Assembly (NCBI GenBank): GCA_015039465.1
Contig: MU130299.1
Coordinates: forward strand, 854,219 to 918,218
Length of the DNA stretch: 64,000 bases
Direction of reading: 5' to 3'
DNA from: Phlegmacium glaucopus
Lineage: Eukaryota > Basidiomycota > Agaricomycetes > Agaricales > Cortinariaceae
The notes beneath the pieces are model-generated. The model saw nothing but the letters and a program-made list of their open reading frames with translations. It did not search any database and had not been told where the DNA came from. Positions 14,301 through 28,154 of the stretch are shown in pieces; the first letter of the stretch is position 1; each line of letters opens with the position of its first letter. Both the position numbers and the translations under genes were made by a program.

Positions 14301-14930
14301 AGAAGCAAAAGAACTTGGAAAAAAAACTTGGAAAGTAGTATGACTTTTGAAATTCATCGAACTAACGTGCACGATGATCAATTAATAAATATAAAAAACG
14401 TAGATTCAATCTGATACTCGGTGAATATTATGTCAATCCGTACACATGGTACTAGGGGGAAAAATAAAGAAAATGGGAAAGAAGAGGAGTGCAAAGACTG
14501 ATGATAATCTAGGGTATAAAAATGCGGAAACTTCGTGTGGCATTGCTGCGGTCAACGATAAGGCTGGGATGCATGTCAACGCTATCTACTGCAAAGGAAG
14601 AGATATGGCCGGTTGCTTCATGGAAACCAATAAATAACCAGTTGAGTAAGGTCATAGGCCATCGTGATCGGTGTTCTTCGAATTCCTCCGCGATCCAAAA
14701 GGATGAGTTAAAAAGAGATCAGTAAGAAGATTAGGATTTACTTTGTCGGGAAAGCCCGATGGTTTCTGCATGAAAGAATACTGACGTCCAAGGGGTAGTG
14801 TCAGGCTGAAGACCAACATAGTATATAGTATCCGTTGAGAGGGCGCCTATATCGAACCAAAGATAAGAAATAAGCTTCATCATAATGTGCACATCTCAAA
14901 GGCTTCCTCGAGTATTCCGTACAAGATTGA
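11341..14930. other. Gene-poor stretch between the Nudix gene and the synthase
   Basis: No supported gene. It contains pyrimidine-rich sequence just 3' of the Nudix gene (possible 3' UTR), short AT-rich repeats near 11790-11850 and an A/T-rich region at 13580-14450. The segment next to 14930 is the expected 3' flank of the synthase. Short frames here have no family motifs. Confidence 0.5.
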
Positions 14931-17900
14931 CTATGAGACAGATTTGTCAACGATATGAGATATCATATCATTGACTGTGAAAGAATCTGAAAGATACATC
15001 ATGGGGATTTCCACTTCCAGTCGATTCATGACTCTTCCCCTGATTTGAGCAAAGGATATAGAATCTATGCCACACGAAGTTAAGGAATCCGCCGGTTCTG
15101 TGACAGAGAAGGGTAAGTGATCTTGAATGAAGGAACGAAGAGGACGGGGGGAAGGTATGAAGGAGTCTATATATACTAACCGAGTCGCTCGGACGGTCGC
15201 AGCTCTAAAACCGTTCGCAGTATATCAATCATGATATCGGCCACTTCATCCTCCGTAAGATTTCCTCTTAAAGATGTCTTTATTTGCGTTAACGCCGCTC
15301 CGCCAAGGATGTGGCAGAAAAGGGGGTCTCGAGCATACGCAGGAACGGAGGCTAGTTTTTCAACATCAAAATCGGCAATAACTTGCACAGCAATTGGCGT
15401 CAACATGGCCTTCAAAAGCAAAGGAATGCCCTTCGCATGTTTGATCGGACGCACGAAGCCAGTTGAAAAATCAAGATTTTGAACAAGTTTGGATTCCCAT
15501 GCGCCCAGTTGGAGACAGGTGGCAGGAAGGCCTACACTATGCCGATATGAAGCTAGAGTCTCCATATAGGCGTTCCCGGCGACGTAAGCAATTTGTCCTT
15601 GGTTGCCTAGCGGCACACTGGCAGAAAGAACGTGTAAGGTTTGGAAGGGAAGGAAAGAAGTATAAAGAAAGGTGCACGAAATGAGACTAACCTGACACTG
15701 CTCAAAAGCACGAACGACTTGAGAGGAAGCTTCAACTCTTCGCAAATCGTATGGAGATTCCATGCTCCAATAACTTTTGGACGAAGCACCAGTTCAAATG
15801 ACTTATCGGCGACAGTCTGTATAGTGGCGTCAGAAACAACCACCGCCGTATGGACGATATTCTCGATGGGGCCATACAGAGTCTGCGCGCTAATAATGAC
15901 ATTTCGAAGGGAATCGGGGTCGCACACATCGGCCTGCATATATGCGCAACGCCCACCTGTCTTAGATTGTAAGTGCAATAACACTTCCTGAACCTTGAAA
16001 AAAAAAGTCAAAAGGCAATCTAGAATGTTGTGAAAAAGGTTCCTTCACAAACCTCGTGGTCATGAGCTTGTCTACGTCCAATAAATACGACTTGACTATG
16101 ACTCCCAGCCAGGGACGGAGCCAAAGCATGGCCTATGCTACCTAGGCCCACGACAATAGAAGTCCCAGAAACTTCTCGAATCGGATGGTGACCTATACTT
16201 TGGAGCACGGGAACAAGGCGACTAAGACTTTTGGTTTGGTCAACGTTTCGATATGCAACGGTTCTATCGGTAGATAGTCCATGTAGGCGAGAACATATCT
16301 CGTTAGAAATAATACCCAATATCACACCATCTTCTACGGTGTTCATTGGAGGAAGATCGAGGGCCCAGATGACTTCGTCAAGGCCCATCTCACGACGAAA
16401 TACGCGAAGCATTCCTTGAATCACCGAACCAACCGTCGGGGTCATTGAAGCAAGTAAGTGAGGTGCAAGAAGCCTATTTCCTTCGTTCCCTATCGCCACT
16501 GACATTTCCGTAATGAATACAAGGCTTGTAAATCGAACTTTTGAGCTGATGAGTAGTTTCATTAGAGTGAGAATGTGGCGATGGGACGAGCAAAACGCTT
16601 CAGAAGTTGGAGATGCATGATTGGAAGTGACATCTACCACAATCAGAAGATTGGTGCTTGTGATGCGGTCGATGATTGCATGCAGCTGCAAGCTTAAGGA
16701 TGGTAACGAAAAAGACTGGGATGGAGCCAGTAGATCGTATAGGTTGAGGAAATGTGTTTTCCATGCCATTCGGTTGAATAGCGACGGTATCTGCGATTGC
16801 GCTTGGTCAATAACACAAAGTACCTCAAGCTTGTCGTCAGGTACAGCGGATGGTAAATCTCGAGCTACCCAGGATTGTTGTAGCCATTGGGTATTAACGG
16901 AGGGCTGGCTAATATGATTTGGAATGGCTATCCCAACCGGAATCCACGCCACAGAATATTTCCTACAAGAGACAAGAAGTGCGCCAGCGAGCGAGAAAAC
17001 GTCAAAAGCAGCAGACATCACATGGAAGTTACGTGAGACATCGAGAGGAAGGTAATACCGGCAGATAAAGGAGCTTGGGAGCTCATCGGAATGAAGTGTA
17101 AAATCTTCCAGTGCTGTGGGCAAAAAGGCTCCATCAAGGTCGCGACTTTGAGGTACTTCTTGGAACGAGAAAGCACCAAACATGTGTAGACAAGAATCGA
17201 GTTTACGTATACGATCGTGCGCAGGATGCTCGGTTGGCTCGACTGTAATAAGACAGTCTGCATGACTTGACCACCTACGATATTCCTGAATGTTACGGAA
17301 AGCTGAGCCAAACTCGACATTCTTGAACACTTTGTAGATTTCATCCTTGGTTAAAACTTGCTCAGGTTGTTCACTTGGATTGAGATTGATGGGCTGCCTG
17401 GTATAGGACTGGGGAGCTCTGGAAGCAGCGATTCCGGAACAGACTATGTGTGTCCTCGAGTGATTGTCGTACATGGCGAAATGATGTCCATCGGTGAATT
17501 CCGCGACGACGTGGGCTTCAGGAAAATCAAGAACCAGAGGTGCGTTGAACTTGATGGTCTTCACAGACTTAACTGGGCAAAGCTTTGCAAAGAAATCAAC
17601 TAGACTCGCCCCAGGAGCAACTCTATGACCTTCAATCCTATGATCAAGAAGTAAGTCACAAAGTGACTGGTCGACATTGAAATGAATGATGGACGATGAT
17701 GGATTAGTATGAGAGACAGGGAGCAATGGCAGTAAGACTGGTGGTGGAGAGTTGCGGGACGGAATACTAGTTGGGTAGTGTCGCTGGCGCTGAAAAGGAT
17801 ATGTAGGAAGAGAACACATATGTCCTCCATACTGAGACTTGTGTGCAAGTAATTTGCCGAAATCCGGAGCGATATCCATCTCAAAGAGCGAGGCAATAGC

Positions 17901-20900
17901 TCCCAGAAAAGCTGCATTCTGGTCATTCGAGCGTTTCCCACAAGTAGCTATTGCGATGTTCTTCCGCGAAAATGATTGAAGCGTCGTCCAGATGAGAGGT
18001 TGGGGTCCAATATCGACTATTATGTCGAACGATTTGCTAGAATATAGTGCCTCAACAGCATCGAAAAACCTAACGGGATCTCTTGCATGTTCAACCTAGG
18101 CGAAATGACACATGTAAATCAAGATATTGGTTGACACCATGAATGTTCAGTGCGCACCCAGTAATCGGGACTCAACCACTGATTTCCTCGTATTTCTTTT
18201 CCATAGACTGTTGAATACAAAGGTATGTTCAAAGGAGAGGAGAGGTGGCGATGCCCACTGACCCATTCTTGGAGGGCAGGAAGAGCAGAGGAGATGCATG
18301 GACTGTGAAAGCCTGTGCGCAGCTCAGAAATGGGAAGAGATTAGACAGTGATGATCACGCGCCTTGATCAACATTGATCTTCGTACCCCTGAAACCCCAT
18401 ATATTGGCGGTTGAAAGAAATGTATCAATGGCCTTGATTTCGCCAGAAATGACATGGTTTTCGGGGTCATTATATACAGCAATGACCAATCGATCGTCTA
18501 ATCCCAATTTGTGAATGATGTACAGGATTCTCTCCTGCGAAGCCCCAACAATAGCCATACCCCCAGGGTGGGTGGGGTCGCATTGTAACAGTCGTGCTCT
18601 TGTAACGACAAGGTTGAGGCCAATTTCGTAAGGTAGAGCACCCCCAATCACTGGTCAATTTTTTAAGTAATTCGTAGTTGACAACGAAGACCGTAAATAT
18701 CATACGCACCGGCAGCGGCGATTTCACCAAGACTATGACCTAGAACGGCGCGTGGCTCAATACCCAATTGTTTTAGCCATGTACAGATTGAATATTGGTA
18801 TACAAAGATACAGATCTGAGCCACTTGGCTATTATCGATTGCCAAGTCGCAAGACGTTTTAGCGTCAACCAAAAAAGAAGAAATAGGATATCCCGACAGC
18901 GTTGAGGCGGTCGAAGCTGCAGAATCCAAGATGTCTTTAAACCCTGGATATCGAGTCACTAAGTCAGAAGCCATGGCTTGATAATGAGAACCTTGGCCTG
19001 GGAAGGCAAAGGCGATTCGACAAGCAGCAGGATTAGAAGCAACAGGACTAGACGTAGACCTAAGACGGTTTTCAAGCACCTTTATCAGGCTGCCCATACT
19101 ACCGACAACGCAAGCAAACCGATATCGATAGTGTTCACGCCCAAGGCAGGTTGTATAACAGATTGAACGAAAGTCGGACGTGGATGATGTACGACAGAAA
19201 TCCAGATACTTCCACAGATACTGCGTTAGAGCTTCGGCTGATTTCGCGCTTACAACGAAGAGCATAGGAAAGTCTTCAGATGTTTCTGCCTCATTTATTG
19301 AGTTCAAGTCGGCACTGTGGATCACATGCTTTGGATCTTCAAGGATCACACCAGCAATAGTACCTGCGAATCCATTGGCACTACGATGATAATCAGAAAT
19401 TTCGAAAACGAAATGAGAAAGTACTCACAGTACGACAGAACGGTACGGAGTATTATTTTCCTTGGGTGGAAGAGGGAATAGTTCATAAGGAATATGCATC
19501 GGAATGATACCACAGTCGATCGATGGATTCATGTTTTCTGCTGTCAAGTGCATCAATCCGGGAATAGCTGAATGCCGAAAGGAGGCAATGGCCTTGAGGA
19601 CGCCCACGAGCCCTGCCGCAACCTCCGTGTGGCCAATACATGATTTAGCGGCTCCAACAATAAGTGGTGTTTCAGAATGTGAGCGTTGGAAAACTTGGTT
19701 GATCCCTTGAATCTCAATTAGGTCGCCAAGGGATGTACCTGGGCAATAATAAGGTCAGGATTAAACTGAATTTTTTTAAATAACTATTTTGCTAACCTGT
19801 CCCATGGGCTTCAACAAAACTGGCGTATTGTTAATACTGCGATACACAAATTATAACATATTTACACATACTCAATTTCGGAGGGTTTGAGGCCAGCTTT
19901 CTCAAGAAGCGAGCTTTGCAATGCGATCTGTGCGTTTACATTTGGAGATACTAGACCTTGAGATCTTCCACCGTGTTTTATGTCGGTAGATTTAACCACA
20001 GCCAAGATGGAGTCGCCATCGCGCAATGCTGCGCTACGTGTCTTGAGGATGAAGGCAACAGCGCCCTCAGAAGACACATACCTAGCCCAAAGAATGTCAG
20101 GCTTCGGCCGGACAACAACGATAAAATGAAACTTTACCCATCCGCTTCACTTGAGAATGTTGCGCACCGAGAATGAGGAGAAGCCATTTTTTGCGCAGAC
20201 AGGAATCTTAATCAGCAACGAATGAGGAATAATCCACAAGCTTATAGTTATTAGCATACCCGAATGACCCAGGCCTAGAGAGAAAACAATAGTTAGAGAG
20301 GTGGAAAGTCAGACCTAGACTCATTTTTTTGCCACACACCATAGATTAGTATTCACTGCGCAAACAATAGCTGACTCTCCATCTCCAGACTGCAGATACT
20401 TGACAGCTATCATAAATGCTTGAATATTCAACTGCCTTAACCATGCCAAAACACGAACACGAACCTTGATCAAACACAACCAGTCCAGAACTGCACGCAG
20501 TGTCTGATGTAATGGAAGGGCCATGAACATCGAGAAGACTAAATAGCTATCCTGTCACCGAAAGCTATGAAATTCAGGACAATCACTCACTAGCTGAGCC
20601 GTCCGCATGCCGTGCTAGTGGCAATACCAGTCCCAAAAAACCGAGTATAAGCTAGGGTTCAATCAATATCCTTGCAAGATCGCAATAAGAGGATTGGAAG
20701 CCCACCTCCGAAGCCCTGATCATAGTAAAGCAGCTGTTGATAACCTCCATCCAACCCAGCCGCAACAAAAATGCCCATGTTCGTGCCCTTCACTCGTGAC
20801 ACCGGTATGTTTGCATTCTCCAGTGCCTCAAATGCAGTTTCCAAAGTCAACCGGATAGTGGGAGAAACGTAGAACGCTTCAGGTGTGGAGATTCCAAAAA

Positions 20901-23543
20901 AACTGTTGTCAAAGCTTTCAACTTGTATGAAGCCAGCTTTCTCAAATGTGATATCGCAGTCTTGTGGAGGAGCTGTAGATGAGGGTGACCGGTAGAAACT
21001 GGCTTGGTCCCATCGATCTTGCGGAATTGGAGTCATAATGTCTCTTTTGTCTACTAGTGCTTGCCAAAACGACTCTGGAGTGTTGATATCGCCAGGAAGA
21101 CGAAGTGCTTGACCAACAATAACGACTTCTTCATGTGATTGAACAGTTGGCGGATTTGTCGTACTTACTTCGATAGTGACCTTCTCGTTCATACCCAACT
21201 CAGTCAAAACAGCTCCAGAAAGGCTGACAAGATCAAGGTAGGTGTGACAAGTATTCAAGGGAAGTTGGAGCTTGAAAAGGTGGTTGAGCTCGTTGACGAT
21301 CCTAACAGCCATGTTTGAGTCCATTCCAAACTTGAGAAATAATCAATATGCACGATCTACAGGGTACTTGGAAATGATAAAATTCTCACCTCTATAAATG
21401 AGGAATCTGAATGCATGCTGAGGACAGCTATTGATATCTGAAGTGCACCAGCGACTGTTTTCAGGACCATATCCGTCACATCTACCTTTGTCCACTTCGA
21501 GCTCGCAGTGCCTTCCTGGTGGTAATCCGAAACCTTCGCCAACTTCTCCTGGTTATCTTGAACATCACCATTCTCAAGTAAACCCGCCACTTGCCCTCCA
21601 AACATGCCCTCCAATTTCTTCCTAAAAATCGTTCCTTTCCTCGTATACGGCACTTCTTGGCCTTCATCCAAAATTAACACCCTCGACCAAGCAATACGTA
21701 GAGGCGGAGGCAGCGTCCGATTAACAGATGCCACAGCTCTAGTTATCTCCGATGTTATAATCGCATTTGAAGGAGTCTTTTGGATCGCTTTGTTGTTCGC
21801 AGGTTTAATCAATACACAAATAAACCCTGCTGCCCTGCCTAGAAAGTGATTACCGATCACGCAGCTATGTGAAATGGCTGAGGATGTATTCAACGCTCTC
21901 TCGATGGGTCGTGGATCGAGGGTTTCTCCAGAAACCATCTAGAAAAGAGAAAAAAGATTCATATGGGGTTTGAAGAGTCTGAGGAGCGAGCTTTGAAAAT
22001 TGGCTCACTTGGATATAATCCTCTTTCCGTCCTATCCACATTAAGTGATCGTCAGCCGTCATTGTATATACATCTCCCGTCCGGAAGGTAGTTCTACCAT
22101 CAGGGGCTTTGGTAAAGGCCAAATTGTCGAATTTCAAATAGCCTTGACTAATCGCTCCGCTTGTGATAACGAGTTCGCCTTCTGCAAGGGAGTGAGGACA
22201 AGTAGATGACTATATGTGGAAAGAGAATACCTTCAAGATCATCATCATCATCGCAATTTTCGTTGACAAGTCTGAGTTCTGCGTCTGGAATGAGACAATC
22301 CTTCATCGACCAACCAAGAAGATCAAAGTCATCAGCCTTCGAATAGAAGAGCGGACCTATTATCAATGTGTACATATCAGCAAAAAGGGGGTTTCCTGAG
22401 AACGAAAGCGCACCACTCACGACCCAACTCTGTCATGCCAATATCTACAGTTACGGGAATGTTCATATCCTTCGCCCATAAAACGATCTCTTTACTCAAT
22501 GCAGCGCCGCCGCACCCAAACACCTTCATTTTCTCTAACACGTCCTGCATGACCCTTTTCTTGTCTGCGACCGTTTCTCGTGACCATTTATCCCTGAAAC
22601 CCTCCAAAACCCAAGGGACGGCCGAAAACACATCAGGTCTTAAACGTATCACAGCATTAAGGAGTCGAGACACGATATCAAATTCCCCTTCGTATTCGTC
22701 AGTAAGCTCTTGCTGTGAAGTGTAACTGGAAGGAATAAGGCCAAAGAGATAACAGCCTGCAGTTGCGAAGGTCGCTCCGCCAATGTCATGGGATATACCC
22801 AGGATATGAGACCAGGGAGACCATCCTAAAACGCGAAGGTTCATGAAGTTTTTATCAGGCCAAGTCTTTTGCCACCATGTCAGACGGCTTTTACATCCTG
22901 AGAAAACGGATCCATGAGCTAAAGGCACGCATTTCAAGTTGGAAATAGAAGATGCGGATGAGGTGTGTAGAAAGAAAGCGATGTCAGAGGGGGAAGGCAA
23001 GGGAAATGCCTCTACGGAAAGGTCCGGTGACTGGTTAAGGAAGCGTTGAGTTAATGAGGTCATTGATGTGGTTCGAACATCAAATATCATAAAATGGACA
23101 TTCATGCCTGAGAACACGCGATGAGATCTCTTGTTTAATCATTGAAGAAAATAGGACATACCCTGGAGCAATTGCTTGATTGGTTCATCACTTGATGGGA
23201 CGACTACGAAAGTAGGTGCAATGTTGATAATCATATGTTGAACCAACTCGTGTGGGGTATGATGATCTAAAGGAGCACATATCCCACCGAGTTTCCAAGT
23301 CGCGAGCATAACAGCTAAGATGTACGGATGGTTCTCGCTAAAAGTTGCTACTGTAGGTTTCATGCCGTAGGTTTCCTTTATCTCAATGGCCAGCCCGGTA
23401 GATATAACATCGAGGTCACCGTAGCTCCATTTCTCGTAGCCGCATTCAACAACATCGTTTTCGACAGTTTCAACGTTTCGAGCAGCATACAAAAAAGAAT
23501 CCAGCAACGTCTGCGGTGATGGAGGTGATATGGAGCAAAACAT
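14931..23543 (-). CDS. Hybrid polyketide synthase with an adenylation loading domain: A-T-KS-AT-DH-KR-T
   Basis: A multi-exon gene of roughly 2,400 residues. ATG is at 23541-23543 and the stop at 14931-14933. Domains in order: adenylation about 23540-21620 (MTELG, FRTGDVY, GRKEDYIQ, TRKGTIFRK); carrier about 21480-21190 (FGMDSN, phosphopantetheine Ser); KS about 21150-19330 (DTACSSG active Cys, VEAHGTGTS and KSCIGHTE histidines, all completed across introns); AT about 19250-17880 (GHSLGE, FHSP, YWVEHARDPVRF); DH (HRIEGHRVAP fits HxxxGxxxxP, and DSCLH); KR (GLGSIG NADPH motif, AYVAGN with catalytic Tyr); final carrier 15230-14970 (GIDSIS). Late exons resolved: 18095-16053, 15993-15692, 15617-15181, 15097-14931. 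No enoylreductase, methyltransferase or thioesterase was seen. It should activate an acid on the A domain, pass it to the first carrier and extend it with malonyl units to a partly reduced (hydroxy or alkene) chain. Product, starter acid and release step are unknown. Confidence 0.92.
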
Positions 23544-24869
23544 GCTTGTATATAGCCGCTGGTAGGAGTCAAAACGTGGGGGAGGTTATAAGCTGGCGTG
23601 GAAGCATAATTTTGAATAGGATCTATATCATGCCTGGAACATACGTTCATTTCGGCCTGGGGTGAATTTTTATTTTCGGCCAATCCATGTGGCACAGCAG
23701 ACAGCGGCCAAAATTTGGTCTAAAACGCAAGGGCACAATGCCCGTTGGAGGATCCCGGATCAGCGAAAAGGCGGGATATGCACAGGATCACAGGCCCTTG
23801 TGACGCAGGACTGGAGTAATGGCACAGTAGTCCTATGGAGATAGACATCTGTTCGGAAGGAACGTGATAAGCAAGGGACCAGTGCAGCTGCTATGTATAT
23901 AGAGCACTGCGCAATTTAAGATGCATAATGACCCGCAGCACCCATGGCAGTGTGGAATCAATGACCAAAGTTAGTTGGCACAATAATGTCCTGGTAAAAT
24001 TAGTCACGACTGCAGCCACTACTAGTACTATATACGGCGGGGGGTCTGGATGAATATCCTTGATGGTTGTGGGCTATTTTGTAATTAATTTCCTGTGTGC
24101 GCTCACGATTTTCACTCGCATTCATCTCTTTCTTCTGACCATTACCATAAGTCGCTCGGAACATTCATTATAGTATCCTCGCTCTTTTCTCTCCTTTATT
24201 CCTACCCTCCACAATCAAAGCTCTTGCAGTTTCTCATCATTATTCTTACACTTGGGACATCCTTTATAGTGAAAAATAGTAATTATAATAATAAACATGA
24301 ATTGTCTACGAGCCAATTGTCGAGTAAAGACTCCCATTTGGAAATGTGTACTTAAGGTTAGGGTTAGCGCCTTGAAAAGTCAAAAAGAAAGGAGCCTGCC
24401 CAGCCAGAGTGACCGGAACAGGACAGGAAAATATTGAGACGATGCATGAGCCTAAGCCCATACAAGCCGCAGAGACCCTCTGAGGACAAGGTCGCCGTGC
24501 TATGGAGCATTTCCACGGCCCATAAACCCAGGTAGTTGAAGGGGCCTATGCCATCAAGGTAAGTATGAAGTGTTTGATTGAGAAACCATGCCTTTTATAC
24601 GGTCGTCGTTCCTCGCACGGACCATTTAATTGTCACGTGTTTTAAGGTCATCCAAACGTTCAAGGTTCAATAAGATCACGGGCTGAATTTCATCAAAGTG
24701 AAGAGAGTTTGCATTTATAATTATTTCTCTGTATTCTAATAGTGTTTGCTCACTGGTTCAGTGTCTATGTCGTGTTAGGTCGATCTCTGAGGTTGGCGAA
24801 GTCGAGTGTAGCGCACAAGAGGGTGACGACGTGACATCGCGACTTGTCACTGTCTTCGTCTCAACTGCA
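23544..24869. other. Divergent intergenic region between the synthase and Nup107
   Basis: The two genes point away from each other, so this 1.3 kb should hold both promoters. On the minus strand a tatataca box lies just upstream of the synthase ATG. A short frame at 24095-24355 has no family match. GGTTAGGGTTAG at about 24356 is two telomere-like units only. Confidence 0.5.
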
Positions 24870-27800
24870 ATGTCAGATGCGCTCTACGTTTCCTGTGCTC
24901 AAGTACTTTCCGTATGTCAAGGGAAAAAAAATGACCTCGCAGCTCTGCTTGACCCGGAGACGGGATTCGCACCTTGCATGCGTCAAGTTTGTCATGACCA
25001 GTTAGCATTCAAAATTTTCATTTGCAGAGATATTGAGCACCTGATTGATGGTTAGGATTGTTGAATTGGAGGATGGTCCAGATAGCAGAGGCCTCAGACA
25101 AGAAATAGAAGTTTTACGCTTGGAACAAAATACTTGGGGCCTCTTGCAAGCAATCATGCCGTTCGTATACATCTCACTCCGAAGTATTAACAACTTTACT
25201 TATTCTTCTAGGAAATAGCGCCCGACAAACTGATCCTCCAGATTTCCCCGGTGCAAAAGATCTCCTACTAGAAAACCCATATACCCCGACATCAACACTA
25301 GCTCAAGCAATCATACAAGCCTCTCCTTTCCTTTCCGAGCTTATTGTTGTCCGAGAATGGCTACAAGAAACGGCACCGACGCCTTCACCTCCAGAAGCGA
25401 ATACAGGTTACTGGAAGTTCACAAAACACACCATCATGCAATCACTGCGTACTGGGAATCCACAACGAGATGGTCTGGTGACGGGGATGGACCCGGACGT
25501 GGTGAATAGAGGAGACGGAGCCACGCTAGCTGCCGATGATGCCGTCAGTTGATTCAATTTGACCTGTAATTTAAGCTGACGTTTCTCTCTACAGAGCTAT
25601 GAAAAAAACCTGCTACATGCACTCTATGGCTACGTTCGTGCCGGGAGATTAGATGATGCCGTAGAAGTGTGTCGGAGGGCCCATCAACCTTGGCGTGCAG
25701 CCAGCATACGTGGTTCGCTGCTTTTCCAATGGAAAGCATTATGTAGGTGCTGTTTTCTCCAAGCTTCAACTCCTGTTGATGGTAAATTTGAAGCTACAGA
25801 AGCAGAAGAACAAGATCTAAGCGATGATGAAGATATCGAATCCGAATTCTGGACAGGGAATCCCAATCGCAAACTTTGGAAAGCCAGTTGTATTCGAGCA
25901 GCGCTAAGTGTAAGTTTCCCAGAGGAAATGTTTCTCCGGCAGTTGATAACCCGTTCTTAGCCTAGCCTTTCGGACCAAGAACGTCTGTTATACGCTGCTC
26001 TTGCACCTTCACCTCAAACAGCCGGTCCGCTTAAATCTGCATGCCGAACATGGGAAGATCATCTTTGGGCAGAGATCAGCATACTTTGTGAGGAAAAGGC
26101 AAGCCAGGAACTTGCGAATCTCGGAGGAAGCTTTTGGGAGGGTGGTGTCCAGGCGGTAGAGAACGGTGTTCAAGATACCCCGCTTGAGCAAGATGAAGTG
26201 GACGAAGAGAACTGGGAGACTGAGGTCTTTGCAACGTTGGAGAGTTTAAAAGGTGTTGCTGTTCTTGAGGGGTATGTCCCGAATGGTTTTCTTCTCTTTC
26301 TTATGCTGACCGCTGTGACATGATAAGCCCTCGTGCAGATCACCCCTTCCACGTTTCACAACTTTTCATCATCCTTAACCGCACAGAAACACTACTCGAA
26401 ATGTTTGCAACAGGACTCGAGGATGGAACATATCCTCGGTCCTCTGTTGAGTTTGTCTTATCTCCCTTTTCCCTGAAACAAAGTAACAATTGTGTTCAAC
26501 CAGCTACGCTTTCATGTGCCGATTCTTTGCCCACTTTTGTTTTTTTCTCCAAATGATTGACATACCAGTTCCACCATTGTCTACTAAAATTATAATCGAA
26601 TCATACCTCGAAGTTCTGGAGGTTTGTAATGGCTCTGCTTTCTCCACTTTTTTGCAACGCTCACTTTATTTTATATAGGAAGCAGGTCAACGAGAACTCA
26701 TCGCAATGTATGCTGGTGCTTTGGGTCAAGATGCCGTGGAACGATATGCTATGTTCCTAGTGTCCCTGGCACTCTCCGCGGACATCAATGAACGCCGACT
26801 TGCTCTCACTCGGGCCAGAGAACACGGGCTCGACTTGGAACGAGTAGCGATTGTTACTGCCGAACGAACAATTGATAATGCTTTCCGTGTAAGCCTTGTC
26901 GAAAGCACTTGTAGTAACTATACTGAAGGAAAAAACACATAGGTTTTACCAGCGTTGAGAGGTCCTCTACCTTCAATTATCGCTCGACAGGCACCCCCTA
27001 CTGAAGCGGAACTTATCTTATTGCGGTCAATTGAATGGACGACCTTCTCAGAGGAAACATTTGCTACCGCACTAGAGCAAGCTAATGTCATCCTCCGGTA
27101 CTTCCTTGGTATGTTTCTTTGTTGAACCCATTGATGATTTTGTCTTTTTTGACTCGAACCCGCCATTCTAGCGGCTGGTCGTATTCAATTGGCTCAGAGC
27201 TTGCTCGAGCTCCTTCCCATCGAACTTGCCTCAATCCCAGAACCAGAGGAAAAAGCTACTGAATATCTACATTATCGACAATTCTTTATCATATGGGACA
27301 CTTTGGCGAGTGTGGTGGAATGTCAATCTCAAAATGTCCCTGGTTTGGACAGGGAGAGGAAAGCAGCTTGGTTGACTAGGTATCGGGTACGTTGAGCGAG
27401 ACAATCAGATTTTTTCAACAATTTTTTTGATTTTCGTGTGCTAGGGGTTGATTGACCAGGCGTATAATCAGGTCGTGAAGCTACTCACCACAGAGTGGTT
27501 AATTTCGGATGTTGATGTGGCTATTGGAGGTACATTCTTTTTTGGTTACTCTTATGGATATATCTTGAAGCTGATTGGGGGTTTTCCTTGCACATAGAAA
27601 ATCGAAGGCAACTTGAACTCATAAGAATTCGACAAATATACGTCCCAGAGCTCATTCTACGTCTTCATAATATGCTATTCACTTCTAGGCAGATCATAGC
27701 AGAGTACGTCGACACAACTTTGTTCATTGTGCCTCAAATTTCTAATATTTCTTTTCTCTTTCCAGAAATTTGAAACGGGCATTGCAACTTGTTAATATTG

Positions 27801-27949
27801 TAGCAGACTCGCGATACAAGCTTTATGATGATTTCAAAGGTGTTGGAGGGAGGAGTTTATCGGACTATTTAGGTGCTGTACGACAAGCGATTCTGGGTGG
27901 ATTGGAGAATGGAGGATCGGACCCATTTAGAGTTGTTACTGCCCATTGA
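24870..27949 (+). CDS. NUP107: Nuclear pore protein Nup107/Nup84
   Basis: This is the scaffold nucleoporin of the Y complex (Nup107-160 in animals, Nup84 in yeast), an alpha-helical subunit of the nuclear pore coat. The N-terminus (MSDALYVSCAQVLSVCQ, then ALLDPETGFAP) and exons with NTWGLLQAIMP, REWLQETAP, ALYGYVRAGRLDDA, HQPWRAASIRG, AMYAGALGQDAVERYA, RIRQIYVPELILRLH and DSRYKLYDDF follow the family from start to end. At least ten short introns interrupt it. Some are clear (for example gtcagt to ctacag at about 25543-25593); the first intron near 25000-25050 is not fully resolved. The start chosen is the ATG at 24870, because family similarity begins there; an in-frame ATG lies 13 codons upstream. 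The stop is TGA at 27947-27949 after VVTAH. Single-copy housekeeping gene, expected to be constitutive. Confidence 0.93.
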
Positions 27950-28154
27950 TTTATCACTTCCTGCCTGTGTTATTATCTACCTTATCGTGTATTCTCTGTA
28001 TTTGTACAGCTTTAAAAACTTCAAGCAGGGTATGGGGGGCTGAAGAGCGAGATGGGGGAAAATGAAAGAGGTGATTGCCATGTACAGCGTGGCAAAAGTT
28101 GAGTGCCATTGACGATTATGGGAGCATAAGTCGTTCCAGTAATGCAGGGCCCAG

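Noticed and set aside
16020..17879. Possible enoylreductase or methyltransferase domain in the synthase
   Set aside because: Between the DH motifs and the KR nucleotide-binding motif there is only structural KR-like sequence; no ER or MT motifs are visible.
24354..24367. Telomere-like ggttagggttag
   Set aside because: Only two TTAGGG units inside ordinary intergenic DNA; not a telomere and too short to be called an interstitial array.
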